Below are positions 8,308-15,691 of a DNA stretch of 46,877 nt, in pieces. The stretch covers positions 1 through 46,877 of the forward strand of contig NZ_JAGHQP010000016.1 of NCBI RefSeq assembly GCF_017744255.1. Direction: 5' to 3'. The first letter of the stretch is position 1. Each line of letters begins with the position of its first letter. The DNA comes from Brevundimonas sp. A19_0 (GTDB taxonomy: Bacteria > Pseudomonadota > Alphaproteobacteria > Caulobacterales > Caulobacteraceae). The position numbers and the translations under genes are program-made. Under the pieces are notes generated by a model. The model did no database searches, was not told the origin of the DNA, and saw only the letters and a list, made by a program, of their open reading frames with translations.

Positions 8308-8835
8308 ATGATCACCCCCGCCCTCCCGGACGCCCCCGCCGACGACCTCTGGACGGTTGCGCGCGAGGCCTTTCAGGCCGGGGCGACGGCGCAGCGCGTG
8401 TGCCGCGAGCTGGGCATTTCGCCCACCACCTTCTGGAAGCGCGCCTCGCGCGAGGGCTGGCTGCGCCGCGACCAGCCATCCCCTCCACCCCCGATCGACC
8501 CGGGCCGCGCCGTCGATGATCTGGCCACGGCTATCAACAAGGTCTGGCGCCGGATCTGCATGGCCCTCGATGCCGGCGATGCCCTGGCGGCCGTCCGCTG
8601 GACCCGCATCCATAGCCAGCTGAAGGCCAACGCCCTGGCCGAGGCCCGCGCCGAGGCCGCCGACCGCCGCCACGCCGGCCACACCCTCAGCCTGAATGCC
8701 CTGCGCACCCGGCGCGAGCCACCCCGCGCGGCGGGCATCCCGGCCACCCCGGAGGCAAAAGTGGAGAAAGGGGAGTCTGTTTTTCCGAACTCTCTCTCCC
8801 CCGATCGCCCCCCAGGCCATGGCGGCGATCCCTGA
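8308..8835 (+). CDS. Helix-turn-helix domain protein
   Basis: 175 residues from the ATG at 8308; the frame is open upstream to 8224, but that part is repeat DNA. Residues about 13-50 form a helix-turn-helix (AFQAGATAQRVCRELGISPT then TFWKRASREGW), like the small DNA-binding domains of terminase small subunits or transposon-type Mor/HTH proteins. The middle is helical and arginine-rich; the C-terminal 40 residues look disordered. It converges on the glutathione S-transferase gene with 2 bp between stops. It lies directly beside the palindromic repeats, so a link is possible but unproven. DNA binding is inferred; target unknown. Confidence 0.6.
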   Translation: MITPALPDAPADDLWTVAREAFQAGATAQRVCRELGISPTTFWKRASREGWLRRDQPSPPPPIDPGRAVDDLATAINKVWRRICMALDAGDALAAVRWTRIHSQLKANALAEARAEAADRRHAGHTLSLNALRTRREPPRAAGIPATPEAKVEKGESVFPNSLSPDRPPGHGGDP

Positions 8836-8837
8836 CC

Positions 8838-9464
8838 TCACCCCTTCAGCATCAGGGCGTCGTCGATCTCGCTGGCGCGGATGTAGGCGGGGCGCGCGCG
8901 GAGGCGTTCGGCGTAGGGAATGAAGGCCGCGCGCTCGGGCAGGGACTTGAACATCAGGCCCCAGTTGATCTGGGCCCCGACATAGACGTCGGCCGCGCTG
9001 AACCGGTCGCCGAGGATCCACGGGCCCGGACCCGAGACGGCGGTTTCAAGCGCATCGACCATGGCGTCATAGCTGCCGTAGCCCACGGTGCCGGCCTTGT
9101 CCGCAGGCGGCAGCAGGCCGAGTGAGTTGGCGGTGACGGCGGCCTCGAGCGGGCCGGCGGCGAAGAACATCCAGCGCAGGTATGTGCCGCGCCCGGCCTC
9201 CTGCGGACCCGGCGCCAGTCCGGCTTCCGGGAAGCGGTCGGCGAGGAAGGTGCAGATGGCGGCACATTCGGTGACCACCTCGCCGTCGCAGACGATGGCG
9301 GGCACCTTGCCCATCGGGTTGATCGCCAGATATTCGGGGGCTTTCATGGTGGTGCCATAGTCCAGCACCTCGGTCCGGTAGGGTCGGCCCACCTCCTCCA
9401 GCATCCAGCGCACGATGCGCCCACGCGACATGGGGTTGGTATAGAAAACGATCTCGTCGGCCAT
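8838..9464 (-). CDS. Glutathione S-transferase family protein
   Basis: 208 residues. The N-terminal thioredoxin-fold domain (1-80) shows FYTNPMSRGRIVRWMLEE, where Ser/Arg sit at the catalytic loop, the cis-Pro motif GKVPAIV, and the glutathione-binding VTECAAI. The C-terminal helical domain follows from residue 90. Length is typical. It would conjugate glutathione to electrophiles or act as a thiol reductase in the cytoplasm; the substrate cannot be read from sequence. The start ATG at 9464 is divergent from the cytochrome gene, with about 97 bp between them. Confidence 0.88.
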   Translation of the reverse strand: MADEIVFYTNPMSRGRIVRWMLEEVGRPYRTEVLDYGTTMKAPEYLAINPMGKVPAIVCDGEVVTECAAICTFLADRFPEAGLAPGPQEAGRGTYLRWMFFAAGPLEAAVTANSLGLLPPADKAGTVGYGSYDAMVDALETAVSGPGPWILGDRFSAADVYVGAQINWGLMFKSLPERAAFIPYAERLRARPAYIRASEIDDALMLKG

Positions 9465-9532
9465 GGCGTCCTCCCGGGTTTTCGACAGCCTAGTCCGGGA
9501 TTGGGGGGCGCGTCACGCAACCGTGGTTTCGC

Positions 9533-9556
9533 AATATGGCAAAGTCGGGGATAGTT
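9533..9556 (+). promoter_or_regulatory. Candidate promoter motif upstream of the cytochrome gene
   Basis: AATATGGCAAA is followed after 7 bases by ATAGTT. The same two blocks with an 8-base gap occur at 14333-14357 before the first tail-collar gene. ATAGTT sits 6 bases before the ATG at 9562, so if it is a -10 element the transcript would be leaderless or nearly so. The match between two unrelated promoters is seen in the sequence; the function is inferred. Confidence 0.35.
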
Positions 9557-9561
9557 GCGTC

Positions 9562-10323
9562 ATGACTCGCCCTGACAGGCCACTGGCGCTCGGTCGCCTT
9601 GAAATCTGGCGCCATCCCTGGCCGGTGCGGGTGACCCACTGGGTCAATGTCGTCTGCGTGGTCTTCCTGCTGATGACGGGGCTGCAGATCCTGCGGGCGC
9701 ATCCGTACCTGTACTGGGGCCTGGCCTCGACCTTTGACGATCCCTGGCTGAGCATCGGCACCATTCCCGGCTGGATGACCTTGCCCGGCTATCGCGATCT
9801 GGCGACCGGCCGGAACTGGCATTTCTTCTTCGCCTGGATCTTCGTCGCCAACGGCATGATCTATCTGTTGTACATCCTGTTCTCCGGGCGGCTGGCGCGG
9901 ATGCTGGAGCCCAGCCGGGCCGAGCTGGCGCACCTGCCCGACAGTGTCGTGGAGCACGCCCGGCTGAAGTTTCCGGAAGGCGAGGCGGCCCGGACCTATA
10001 ATGTCATCCAGAAGCTGACCTATCTGATCGTGCTGCTGGTGGTGCTGCCGATGATGCTGGTCACGGGGCTGGCCATGTCGCCGATGATGAATGCCGCCAT
10101 CCCGGAGCTGCTGCCGATCCTGGGCGGGCGACAGTCGGCGCGGACCCTGCACTTCATCGCGGCCACGGGCATCACCACCTTTGCGGTCGTGCATGTGCTG
10201 CTGGTGTTCCTGAGCGGGCCGGTGAACAATCTCAGGGCCATGATCACCGGCTGGTATGTGATCCGCACCGATCCCGAACCTGAGACCGAAAGGGAGACGT
10301 CCGATGACCGCGATCCGTCCTGA
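9562..10323 (+). CDS. Cytochrome b561-like membrane subunit
   Basis: 253 residues with four or five membrane helices: WPVRVTHWVNVVCVVFLLM near residue 22, a helix around 90-115, TYLIVLLVVLPMMLVTG near 155, and TGITTFAVVHVLLVFLSG near 205. Histidines in the first and last helices (THWVN, VVHVLL) and between (LHFIAA) are placed like heme b ligands of the cytochrome b561/Ni-Fe hydrogenase b subunit family. The gene overlaps the start of the molybdopterin oxidoreductase by 20 bp, so it is the likely membrane electron partner of that enzyme. The ATG at 9562 was chosen because upstream codons are non-homologous and lie in the promoter. Confidence 0.82.
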   Translation: MTRPDRPLALGRLEIWRHPWPVRVTHWVNVVCVVFLLMTGLQILRAHPYLYWGLASTFDDPWLSIGTIPGWMTLPGYRDLATGRNWHFFFAWIFVANGMIYLLYILFSGRLARMLEPSRAELAHLPDSVVEHARLKFPEGEAARTYNVIQKLTYLIVLLVVLPMMLVTGLAMSPMMNAAIPELLPILGGRQSARTLHFIAATGITTFAVVHVLLVFLSGPVNNLRAMITGWYVIRTDPEPETERETSDDRDPS

Positions 10324-11065
10324 CCGTCGTCACCTGTTGCTGGCCGGCGGGGCGCTGGCCCTGTCCGGCTGTGACCGTCTGGTGCGGAATGCCGAGGCCC
10401 AATGCACGGTCAAGAAGGCCGAGCAGGTGTCAAAGCGTACCCAGCGCGCCCTGGCCCGCGACGCCCTGGCGCCGGAGTATCAGGAAAAGGACATCTCGAA
10501 GGACTTCCGCGCCAATGGCTCGGTCGATCCGGCCGATGCGGAATATGTGGCGCTCAAGGCCAATGGATTCCGCGACTATCGCCTGATCGTGGACGGGCTG
10601 GTGGAGACCCCGCTGGCCCTGTCGCTGACGGACCTGCGGCGCATGCCCTCGCGGACCCAGATCACCAAGCACGACTGCGTCGAGGGCTGGACCTCGATCG
10701 GCAAGTGGAAGGGCGCGCGCCTGTCAGCCGTGCTGGACCGCGCGCGTCTGAAGCCCGAGGCCAAGTTCGTGGTGTTCCACTGTTTCGATGCTCTCGATCA
10801 GACCGAGGACGGCGACCGCTACTACGAAAGCATCGACATTCCCGAGGCCTATCACGAGCAGTCGATCCTCGCCTATGAAATGAACGACGAGATCCTGCCC
10901 ATCAGGCACGGCGCCCCGATCCGGCTGCGGCTGGAGCGTCAGCTGGGCTACAAGATGGCCAAATACATCAAGCGGATAGAGGCCGTCGAAAGCTTCGCCC
11001 ACATCGGCCGGGGCAAGGGCGGCTATTGGGAGGACCGCGGCTATGAATGGTATGCGGGGATTTAG
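10304..11065 (+). CDS. Molybdopterin-dependent oxidoreductase (YedY/sulfite oxidase-like)
   Basis: 253 residues. The N-terminus carries a twin-arginine-like signal (PDRRHLLLAGG) that ends in a lipobox, LALSGC at residue 23, suggesting Tat export and possible lipidation. Residues about 60-230 match the oxidoreductase molybdopterin-binding domain; Cys125 in TKHDCVEGW is the expected molybdenum ligand. It lacks the long dimerisation domain of sulfite oxidase, so it is closer to YedY/MsrP-type enzymes. It is preceded by a good Shine-Dalgarno (AGGGAG) inside the cytochrome gene. The substrate is unknown; electrons probably pass through the membrane cytochrome. Confidence 0.85.
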   Translation: MTAIRPDRRHLLLAGGALALSGCDRLVRNAEAQCTVKKAEQVSKRTQRALARDALAPEYQEKDISKDFRANGSVDPADAEYVALKANGFRDYRLIVDGLVETPLALSLTDLRRMPSRTQITKHDCVEGWTSIGKWKGARLSAVLDRARLKPEAKFVVFHCFDALDQTEDGDRYYESIDIPEAYHEQSILAYEMNDEILPIRHGAPIRLRLERQLGYKMAKYIKRIEAVESFAHIGRGKGGYWEDRGYEWYAGI

Positions 11066-12218
11066 GGCCCGGGGCCTCCTTCTGGCGGGGCTGGTCGCCC
11101 TGTGGCCTACGGTGGCTCTGGCCCAGACTGCGACTGATGCGGCGCCCCGGCCCCCGCTGTGCGAGGGCGCCGTCACCCGTCTCGGGCCGCCCCCTCGCCC
11201 TGCGCCTGCTCTCGACGTCTGGCCTGCCTCCACCTTCGGGGTGACCGGGCGGGAAGACGATGCCCTGGACGATGTGCTCACGCGCGCCGCAGGTGCCATG
11301 GGGGCCGAGTCGATGGGGGCCGCCGTGCTGGACGCCGACGGCCTGTGGTCGGGTCGCACCGGGGCGGAGGACTCCCCCCTGTTCTGGTGGGCCAGCGCCG
11401 GCAAGCTGGCGGTCGCCGTTGCGGTGCTTCAGCTGGTCGAGGAGGGGGCGGTGGCGCTCGACGACCCGGTCTCGCGCTGGGTCGAGGAGGTGCCGCTGGG
11501 CGAGCGCATCACCCTCGGCATGCTGCTGGACCACACCTCGGGCCTCTACAGTTCCAACGAGGCGGCGTCGGTCCGGGCCGATCCCCGCTTCCGGACGCTC
11601 GACGAACTGGTCGCCGTCGCGCGCGACGAGGGCAGCCTGTTCTGTCCCGGGCAGGGATGGCGCTATTCCAACACCAACTACTGGCTGCTGGGCGCGGTAC
11701 TGGAGGCGGTCGAGGGGCAGCCACTGGACCAGATCCTGACGCGCCGGATCGTCAACCGGGCCCGCCTGTCCGGCGTGCGGTTCGTGACACCGGATGATGC
11801 CCTGTCCGATATGCAGCCCCTTCCGCCGCCGGACGAGGCCCGGGGCGAGGTGGTGGTGCACCCGGCCTGGGTAGGGGCCGCCGGGCCCATGCTGGCGACG
11901 CCCGAGGGGGCCGTCAGCCTGCTGCAGGCGGTCCTGACCGGACAGCTGCTACCGCCGGAGCGGGTGCGGACCATGCTCGACCAGCCCTGGCCGATGTTCG
12001 ATCAGCCGATGGCCTATGGGCGCGGCCTGATGATCTATGAGGTGCCCGAGCCCGGCCGGCCGCTGACCTGGGTCGGTCATTCCGGGGGCGCGAGCGGGGT
12101 CAAGGCCGCCATGGTCTGGTCGCCGGTGGATCAGGCCTATGCCGCGGTGGTGCTGACGGGACCGGGGTCGGCCGAGGCAGCGGCCAATGCCCTGTTGCGG
12201 ACACGCGGCCGCCGCTGA
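11043..12218 (+). CDS. Serine hydrolase, class C beta-lactamase family
   Basis: 391 residues with a Sec signal peptide (GLLLAGLVALWPTVALAQ). The penicillin-binding fold triad is present: S-x-x-K in WASAGKLAVA, Y-x-N in YSNTNY, and HSG in VGHSGGASG in place of KTG. These are marks of the AmpC/EstB/alkaline D-peptidase group, which act in the periplasm; true beta-lactamase activity cannot be inferred. It starts 23 bp inside the oxidoreductase gene; the in-frame ATG at 11052 is an equally good start. Its coupling to the cytochrome/oxidoreductase pair suggests one transcript, without an obvious functional link. Confidence 0.85.
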   Translation: MNGMRGFRARGLLLAGLVALWPTVALAQTATDAAPRPPLCEGAVTRLGPPPRPAPALDVWPASTFGVTGREDDALDDVLTRAAGAMGAESMGAAVLDADGLWSGRTGAEDSPLFWWASAGKLAVAVAVLQLVEEGAVALDDPVSRWVEEVPLGERITLGMLLDHTSGLYSSNEAASVRADPRFRTLDELVAVARDEGSLFCPGQGWRYSNTNYWLLGAVLEAVEGQPLDQILTRRIVNRARLSGVRFVTPDDALSDMQPLPPPDEARGEVVVHPAWVGAAGPMLATPEGAVSLLQAVLTGQLLPPERVRTMLDQPWPMFDQPMAYGRGLMIYEVPEPGRPLTWVGHSGGASGVKAAMVWSPVDQAYAAVVLTGPGSAEAAANALLRTRGRR

Positions 12219-12222
12219 TCTC

Positions 12223-12242
12223 GCGTGCAAGCCGTTGCACGC
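12223..12242 (+). terminator. Inverted repeat after the serine hydrolase gene
   Basis: GCGTGCAA (12223-12230) and TTGCACGC (12235-12242) are perfect arms around GCCG, 5 bases after the stop. There is no T-run, so this may be a weak terminator, an mRNA-stabilising hairpin, or an operator for the lipoprotein gene that starts at 12299. Confidence 0.4.
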
Positions 12243-12298
12243 GGAGCGGAATTCCCCTCTAGATGCGTCGTGCGATCGGGGGATCGCGAGGGGGTAAC

Positions 12299-13063
12299 AT
12301 GCGCAGGATCGGAACGCGGCTTGCCGTACTGGCGGGGGTGCTGGCCCTGACGGGGTGCAAGATGGGCCCCGACATCACGCCGGCGAAAATGGTCCAGATT
12401 CCGGACGCCGAAAAGATGCGGGCCGCCTATCCGACCTTCGCCCGGATCGCCGGGATCGAAGGCAAGGTCTGGATGCGCTGCGCCTATACGACGGCGGGCA
12501 CGCTGGAACGCTGTCGCAAGCGCGGCGTCGCGCCCGAGGGGCTGAATTTCGACAAGGCGATTCCCTTCCTTCTGGCCGAGTATCTGGTCGAGCCGCAGAC
12601 AATCGACGGCAAGATCGCGCCGGGCGAGATCGACTTCGTCATCCATTTCGCCCCGCCGTCCGCGCCGCCCGCCTGGACCGGCGATCCGGTGACGGACGAC
12701 GAACTGCGCTCGGCCCGTCGGATCGTGGCGGCCCAGCTGGCGATGGTGGATCGCTACGGCGAACGGGGGAATGCACACCGGAGCGTGGCCATCGACCGCT
12801 ATCAACCTGTGGCGGACATGCTGGATCGGGCTTTCACCGCAGAAGGGGATGCGCGCAATGACGCCATGGCCCGCGCCCTGGTGCAGGCCATGACCCCCGA
12901 GGAAAGGCGCAACTTCCGCCGCGGCGGATTTGGCGGGGCGTCGACCTATGAAATGGAGACGGTCAGTCCCGAGCTGTTCGCGGCCAATGCCCGTATCGCC
13001 GAGCGGATCCGCACCGAATACTGCGCGACCTATCCCTGCGCGGCGACCCGGCCGGGCACCTAG
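12299..13063 (+). CDS. Lipoprotein with TonB C-terminal-like region
   Basis: 254 residues. Signal peptide MRRIGTRLAVLAGVLALTGC has its lipobox Cys at residue 20. Residues about 35-95 (YPTFARIAGIEGKVWMRC then FLLAEYLVEP) resemble the TonB C-terminal domain as found in stand-alone periplasmic proteins. The remaining 150 residues are helical and unrecognised, with a Cys pair near the C-terminus (EYCATYPC). The stop is shared with nrdB on the other strand: TAG and its complement overlap in CTAG at 13060-13063. The frame extends upstream to 12263, but only the ATG at 12299 gives the signal peptide. Role unknown. Confidence 0.6.
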   Translation: MRRIGTRLAVLAGVLALTGCKMGPDITPAKMVQIPDAEKMRAAYPTFARIAGIEGKVWMRCAYTTAGTLERCRKRGVAPEGLNFDKAIPFLLAEYLVEPQTIDGKIAPGEIDFVIHFAPPSAPPAWTGDPVTDDELRSARRIVAAQLAMVDRYGERGNAHRSVAIDRYQPVADMLDRAFTAEGDARNDAMARALVQAMTPEERRNFRRGGFGGASTYEMETVSPELFAANARIAERIRTEYCATYPCAATRPGT

Positions 13064-14121
13064 TCCTCGACCGTTTCCTTGCGGCGCTTGACCATCAGGT
13101 CGAAGCTGTCCCAAACGCCGTCGGCCCCGTGCCAGGATCCGCGGGTCGCGGCCTTGGAATATTCGGTGGCGCGGGCCTCGAAGAAGTTGGCGTGCTCCAC
13201 ACCCGACAGCAGGGACTGCAGCCAGGGCAGGGGGTTCTCGCGCCGGCCGCCGTACAGTTCGGGCAGCTGCAGCTGGCGCAGGCGCCAGTCAGCGATGAAG
13301 CGGATGTAGGCCTTGATGTCGTCCGGCGTCATGCCGTTCACCGGACCCATTTCGAAGGCCAGGTCGATGAACTTGTCCTCCATGTTCACGACCGTCTCGC
13401 AGCACTGCACGATGTCGTCGGCGACCGCCTTGGTGACCGCACCGGTTTCCTTGTTGAAGGCGTGGTACAGCTTGATGATGCCTTCGCAGTGGAGGCTCTC
13501 GTCACGCACCGACCAGCTGACAATCTGGCCCATGCCCTTCATCTTGTTCTGGCGCGGGAAGTTCATCAGCATGGCGAAGCTGGCGAACAGCTGAAGCCCT
13601 TCCGAGAAGCCGCCGAACATGGCGAGCGTCCGGGCGACGTCGGCGTCGGTCTCGACCCCGAACTGGCCCATATAGTCGTGCTTGTCCCGCATGGCCTCAT
13701 ATTCCATGAAGGCGCCGAACTCGCTCTCGGGCATGCCGATGGTCTCAAGGAGCAGGGCGTAGGCCGCGATATGGATCGTCTCCATATTGGCGAAGCTGGC
13801 CAGCATCATCTTGACCTCGGTCGGTTTGAACACCCGACCGTATTTCTCCATATAATTGTCCTGCACCTCGATGTCCGCCTGGGTGAAGAAGCGGAAGATC
13901 TGGGTGAGCAGGTTGCGCTCGGCGCTGTTGAGGTTGGCCGCCCAGTCCTTGCAGTCCTCGCCCAGCGGCACTTCCTCGGGCATCCAGTGGACCTGCTGCT
14001 GCTTCTTCCACATGTCGAAGGCCCACGGGTAGCGGAACGGCTTGTAGGCGGCCGAGGGTGTCAGCAGGCCGGGCAGGTCGTCGGCGGAGCGGGCGGGCGT
14101 GATCGGGCTGTGGGCGTTCAT
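13060..14121 (-). CDS. nrdB: Ribonucleotide reductase, small (beta) subunit
   Basis: 353 residues, the usual length for class I NrdB/R2. Metal-site and radical residues are visible: FTQADIEVQDNY near 80-90, E114-x-x-H117-x-x-x-Y121 in METIHIAAY (Tyr121 matching the E. coli radical Tyr122), and RDESLHCEG with the second E-x-x-H. It provides the radical for NrdA to reduce ribonucleotides to deoxyribonucleotides in the cytoplasm. The frame is open to 14322, but the ATG at 14121 (MNAHSPITPARS) fits the family N-terminus. The large subunit lies 3.4 kb away on the opposite strand. A pair of NrdR-like boxes sits 80-130 bp upstream. Confidence 0.95.
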   Translation of the reverse strand: MNAHSPITPARSADDLPGLLTPSAAYKPFRYPWAFDMWKKQQQVHWMPEEVPLGEDCKDWAANLNSAERNLLTQIFRFFTQADIEVQDNYMEKYGRVFKPTEVKMMLASFANMETIHIAAYALLLETIGMPESEFGAFMEYEAMRDKHDYMGQFGVETDADVARTLAMFGGFSEGLQLFASFAMLMNFPRQNKMKGMGQIVSWSVRDESLHCEGIIKLYHAFNKETGAVTKAVADDIVQCCETVVNMEDKFIDLAFEMGPVNGMTPDDIKAYIRFIADWRLRQLQLPELYGGRRENPLPWLQSLLSGVEHANFFEARATEYSKAATRGSWHGADGVWDSFDLMVKRRKETVED

Positions 14122-14201
14122 GCGCGTCTCGTGCACTGGAGGCAGGCGGAAGGATGAGTCCGCAGAATGCGCGGCCTCACGCGCCCTGCCAAGAGGGGTC
14201 G

Positions 14202-14248
14202 GGGGCGGATATTGTGATTGTGATCGCGGCAGCCCCCAAATCTTGTGG
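14202..14248 (-). promoter_or_regulatory. Tandem NrdR-like boxes upstream of nrdB
   Basis: Read on the minus strand, box 1 is CCACAAGATTTGGGGG (14248-14233) and box 2 is TCACAATATCCGCCCC (14217-14202). Against the NrdR consensus acaCwAtATaTwGtgt, box 2 has a near-perfect left half (CACAATAT) and box 1 matches about 10 of 16. Their starts are 31 bp apart, the spacing expected of NrdR box pairs and the same as before nrdA. A regulator gene is not in the window. The individual boxes are weak; the shared spacing is the main support. Confidence 0.5.
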
Positions 14249-14332
14249 TTAACCGGCCCCGCCTGGGGATTGACGGGCATTTCCCGGCTTCGCGCCTTGA
14301 GCGAGAAATGTAAACAAGCCATCTGGACTAGA

Positions 14333-14357
14333 AATATGGCAAACCGCGGTTATAGTT
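14333..14357 (+). promoter_or_regulatory. Candidate promoter for the tail-collar genes
   Basis: AATATGGCAAA followed after 8 bases by ATAGTT; within it TATAGT (14351-14356) is a good -10 hexamer. This repeats the arrangement seen at 9533-9556. Transcription would start near 14363, giving a leader of about 80 nucleotides. Confidence 0.35.
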
Positions 14358-14409
14358 CGCTCGTGGGGGGAATTGGGCGACGACTGAGGCTCGGCTCTTC
14401 CCGCGTTAT

Positions 14410-14422
14410 GGACATTATGTCC
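14410..14422. promoter_or_regulatory. 13-bp perfect palindrome, possible operator
   Basis: GGACATTATGTCC is a perfect palindrome around a single T, 19 bases before the ATG of the first tail-collar gene and next to its Shine-Dalgarno. It is AT-rich for this DNA and sits where a repressor dimer or an RNA hairpin could control the gene. No regulator can be assigned. Confidence 0.4.
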
Positions 14423-14441
14423 GCACAGGGAGGCTAAACAC

Positions 14442-15035
14442 ATGAAAAAACTGAAGTTGCTGGCGCTCGGCGCCACCGTGGCCATGGGCCTGAATGCGGC
14501 GGCAACTGCGCCGGCGTTGGCCCAGGCCGAACCCATCCTCGGGCAGCTGACCCTGTTCGGCACCGACTGGTGTCCGCGCGGCTGGGCCAAGGCCAATGGC
14601 GCCCTGCTTCCCATCTCGCAGAACGCCGCACTGTTCTCGCTGCTCGGCACGACCTATGGCGGCAATGGACAGACAAACTTCGCCCTTCCGGATCTGCAGG
14701 GCCGTGCGCCGGTCAGCTACAGCACCAACATGCCGATCGGCCTGGCGACAGGCAGTTCTACGGTCACCCTGACGGTCAACCAGATGCCGGCCCACAACCA
14801 CCTGGTCGCGGCCTCGTCCCAGGGCCCCTCTACCGGCAACCCGTCAGGCGGCAGTCTCGCCACCTTCCCGCCCGCTCAGCCGATCTATTCAAGTTCGGGG
14901 ACGACCCCGAGTGTGCCGATGAATGCGCAGATCCTGTCGCATACGGGCGGCAGCCAGCCGATCAACGTCCAGAGCCCGATCCTGGCGATGAACTGGTGCA
15001 TTGCCACCGTCGGCATTTTCCCCTCGCGGCCCTGA
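14442..15035 (+). CDS. Exported tail-collar (MdpB-like) domain protein 1
   Basis: 197 residues with a Sec signal peptide (MKKLKLLALG, cleaved near APALAQ at residue 28). The mature part is a phage tail-collar domain (PF07484): EPILGQLTLFG, CPRGWAKANGALLPIS, LLGTTYGGNGQTNFALPDL and the closing NWCIATVGIFP. In this family (microcystin-dependent-protein type) the fold occurs in stand-alone bacterial proteins of unclear role. A signal peptide on it means an exported protein, not a virion part. Shine-Dalgarno GGGAGG is well placed. It is followed after 13 bp by a paralogue, so the pair is an operon ending at the 15661 terminator. Confidence 0.85.
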   Translation: MKKLKLLALGATVAMGLNAAATAPALAQAEPILGQLTLFGTDWCPRGWAKANGALLPISQNAALFSLLGTTYGGNGQTNFALPDLQGRAPVSYSTNMPIGLATGSSTVTLTVNQMPAHNHLVAASSQGPSTGNPSGGSLATFPPAQPIYSSSGTTPSVPMNAQILSHTGGSQPINVQSPILAMNWCIATVGIFPSRP

Positions 15036-15048
15036 ACAGGAGGTTGGC

Positions 15049-15639
15049 ATGAACATCATGCTCAAGACGACGGTCGCGGCCATGATCGGTGCCGTGGCCG
15101 GGCTGTCGGCCCTGACCGGCCCGGCACGGGCCCAGGAGCCCATCCTGGGACAGCTCCAGCAGTTCGGCACCTACTGGTGCCCCGAAGGATGGATGCGGGC
15201 CAATGGGCAGCTTCTGGCCATCGCCGGGAATGAAGCCCTGTATTCCCTGCTCGGGACGACTTACGGAGGAAACGGTACGGTCACCTTCGCCCTGCCGGAC
15301 CTGAGAGAGCGGGCCCCGGTTAGCCAAAACGGTCAACTGCCGATCGGCGCCATGACGGGTCACAGCCAGACGACCCTGATCTCGGTGAACCTTCCCAGCC
15401 ATACGCACCAGATGCGGGCAGATGCGTCAGCGCCCGCGACCAGTGAACCGAACGGCTCGATGCTGGGCACATTCACTGTGCCTGTCTACGCTCCGTCCAC
15501 GGCGCCGCTGGCGATGGTCATGCATCCGCTGATGGTTCAGCCGACGGGCGAAAATCAGTCTGTTTACACCCAGAGCCCGATCCTGGCGACCAACTGGTGT
15601 ATTGCCATGGAAGGCATCTACCCGCAGCGCCCAGACTAG
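15049..15639 (+). CDS. Exported tail-collar (MdpB-like) domain protein 2
   Basis: 196 residues, clearly a paralogue of the preceding gene: signal peptide ending GPARAQ, then EPILGQLQQFG, CPEGWMRANGQLLAIAG, LLGTTYGGNGTVTFALPDLR and the end NWCIAMEGIYPQRPD. The two share the core and both terminal cysteines, and differ most in the Ser/Thr-rich middle (about residues 105-160), where collar proteins usually vary. Strong Shine-Dalgarno AGGAGG precedes the ATG at 15049. No other phage genes are nearby. Function unknown; surface or periplasmic location inferred. Confidence 0.85.
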   Translation: MNIMLKTTVAAMIGAVAGLSALTGPARAQEPILGQLQQFGTYWCPEGWMRANGQLLAIAGNEALYSLLGTTYGGNGTVTFALPDLRERAPVSQNGQLPIGAMTGHSQTTLISVNLPSHTHQMRADASAPATSEPNGSMLGTFTVPVYAPSTAPLAMVMHPLMVQPTGENQSVYTQSPILATNWCIAMEGIYPQRPD

Positions 15640-15660
15640 GCCCGCGCGAGTCCAACCTGA

Positions 15661-15691
15661 CCCCGCCGGGCTGCCACCGGCGGGGTTTTTT
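15661..15691 (+). terminator. Rho-independent terminator of the tail-collar operon
   Basis: CCCCGCCGG (15661-15669) pairs with CCGGCGGGG (15677-15685) around a 7-base loop, followed by six T residues (15686-15691). It lies 21 bases after the second collar gene and immediately before the stop of the convergent transporter gene. Confidence 0.92.

Noticed and set aside
11043..12218. Serine hydrolase as an antibiotic-resistance beta-lactamase
   Set aside because: It has the general class C fold motifs with HSG in place of KTG, which is typical of esterase/peptidase relatives; resistance cannot be inferred.
14442..15639. Tail-collar genes as part of a prophage
   Set aside because: Both have signal peptides and own regulatory sites, and no capsid, terminase or integrase gene is near.
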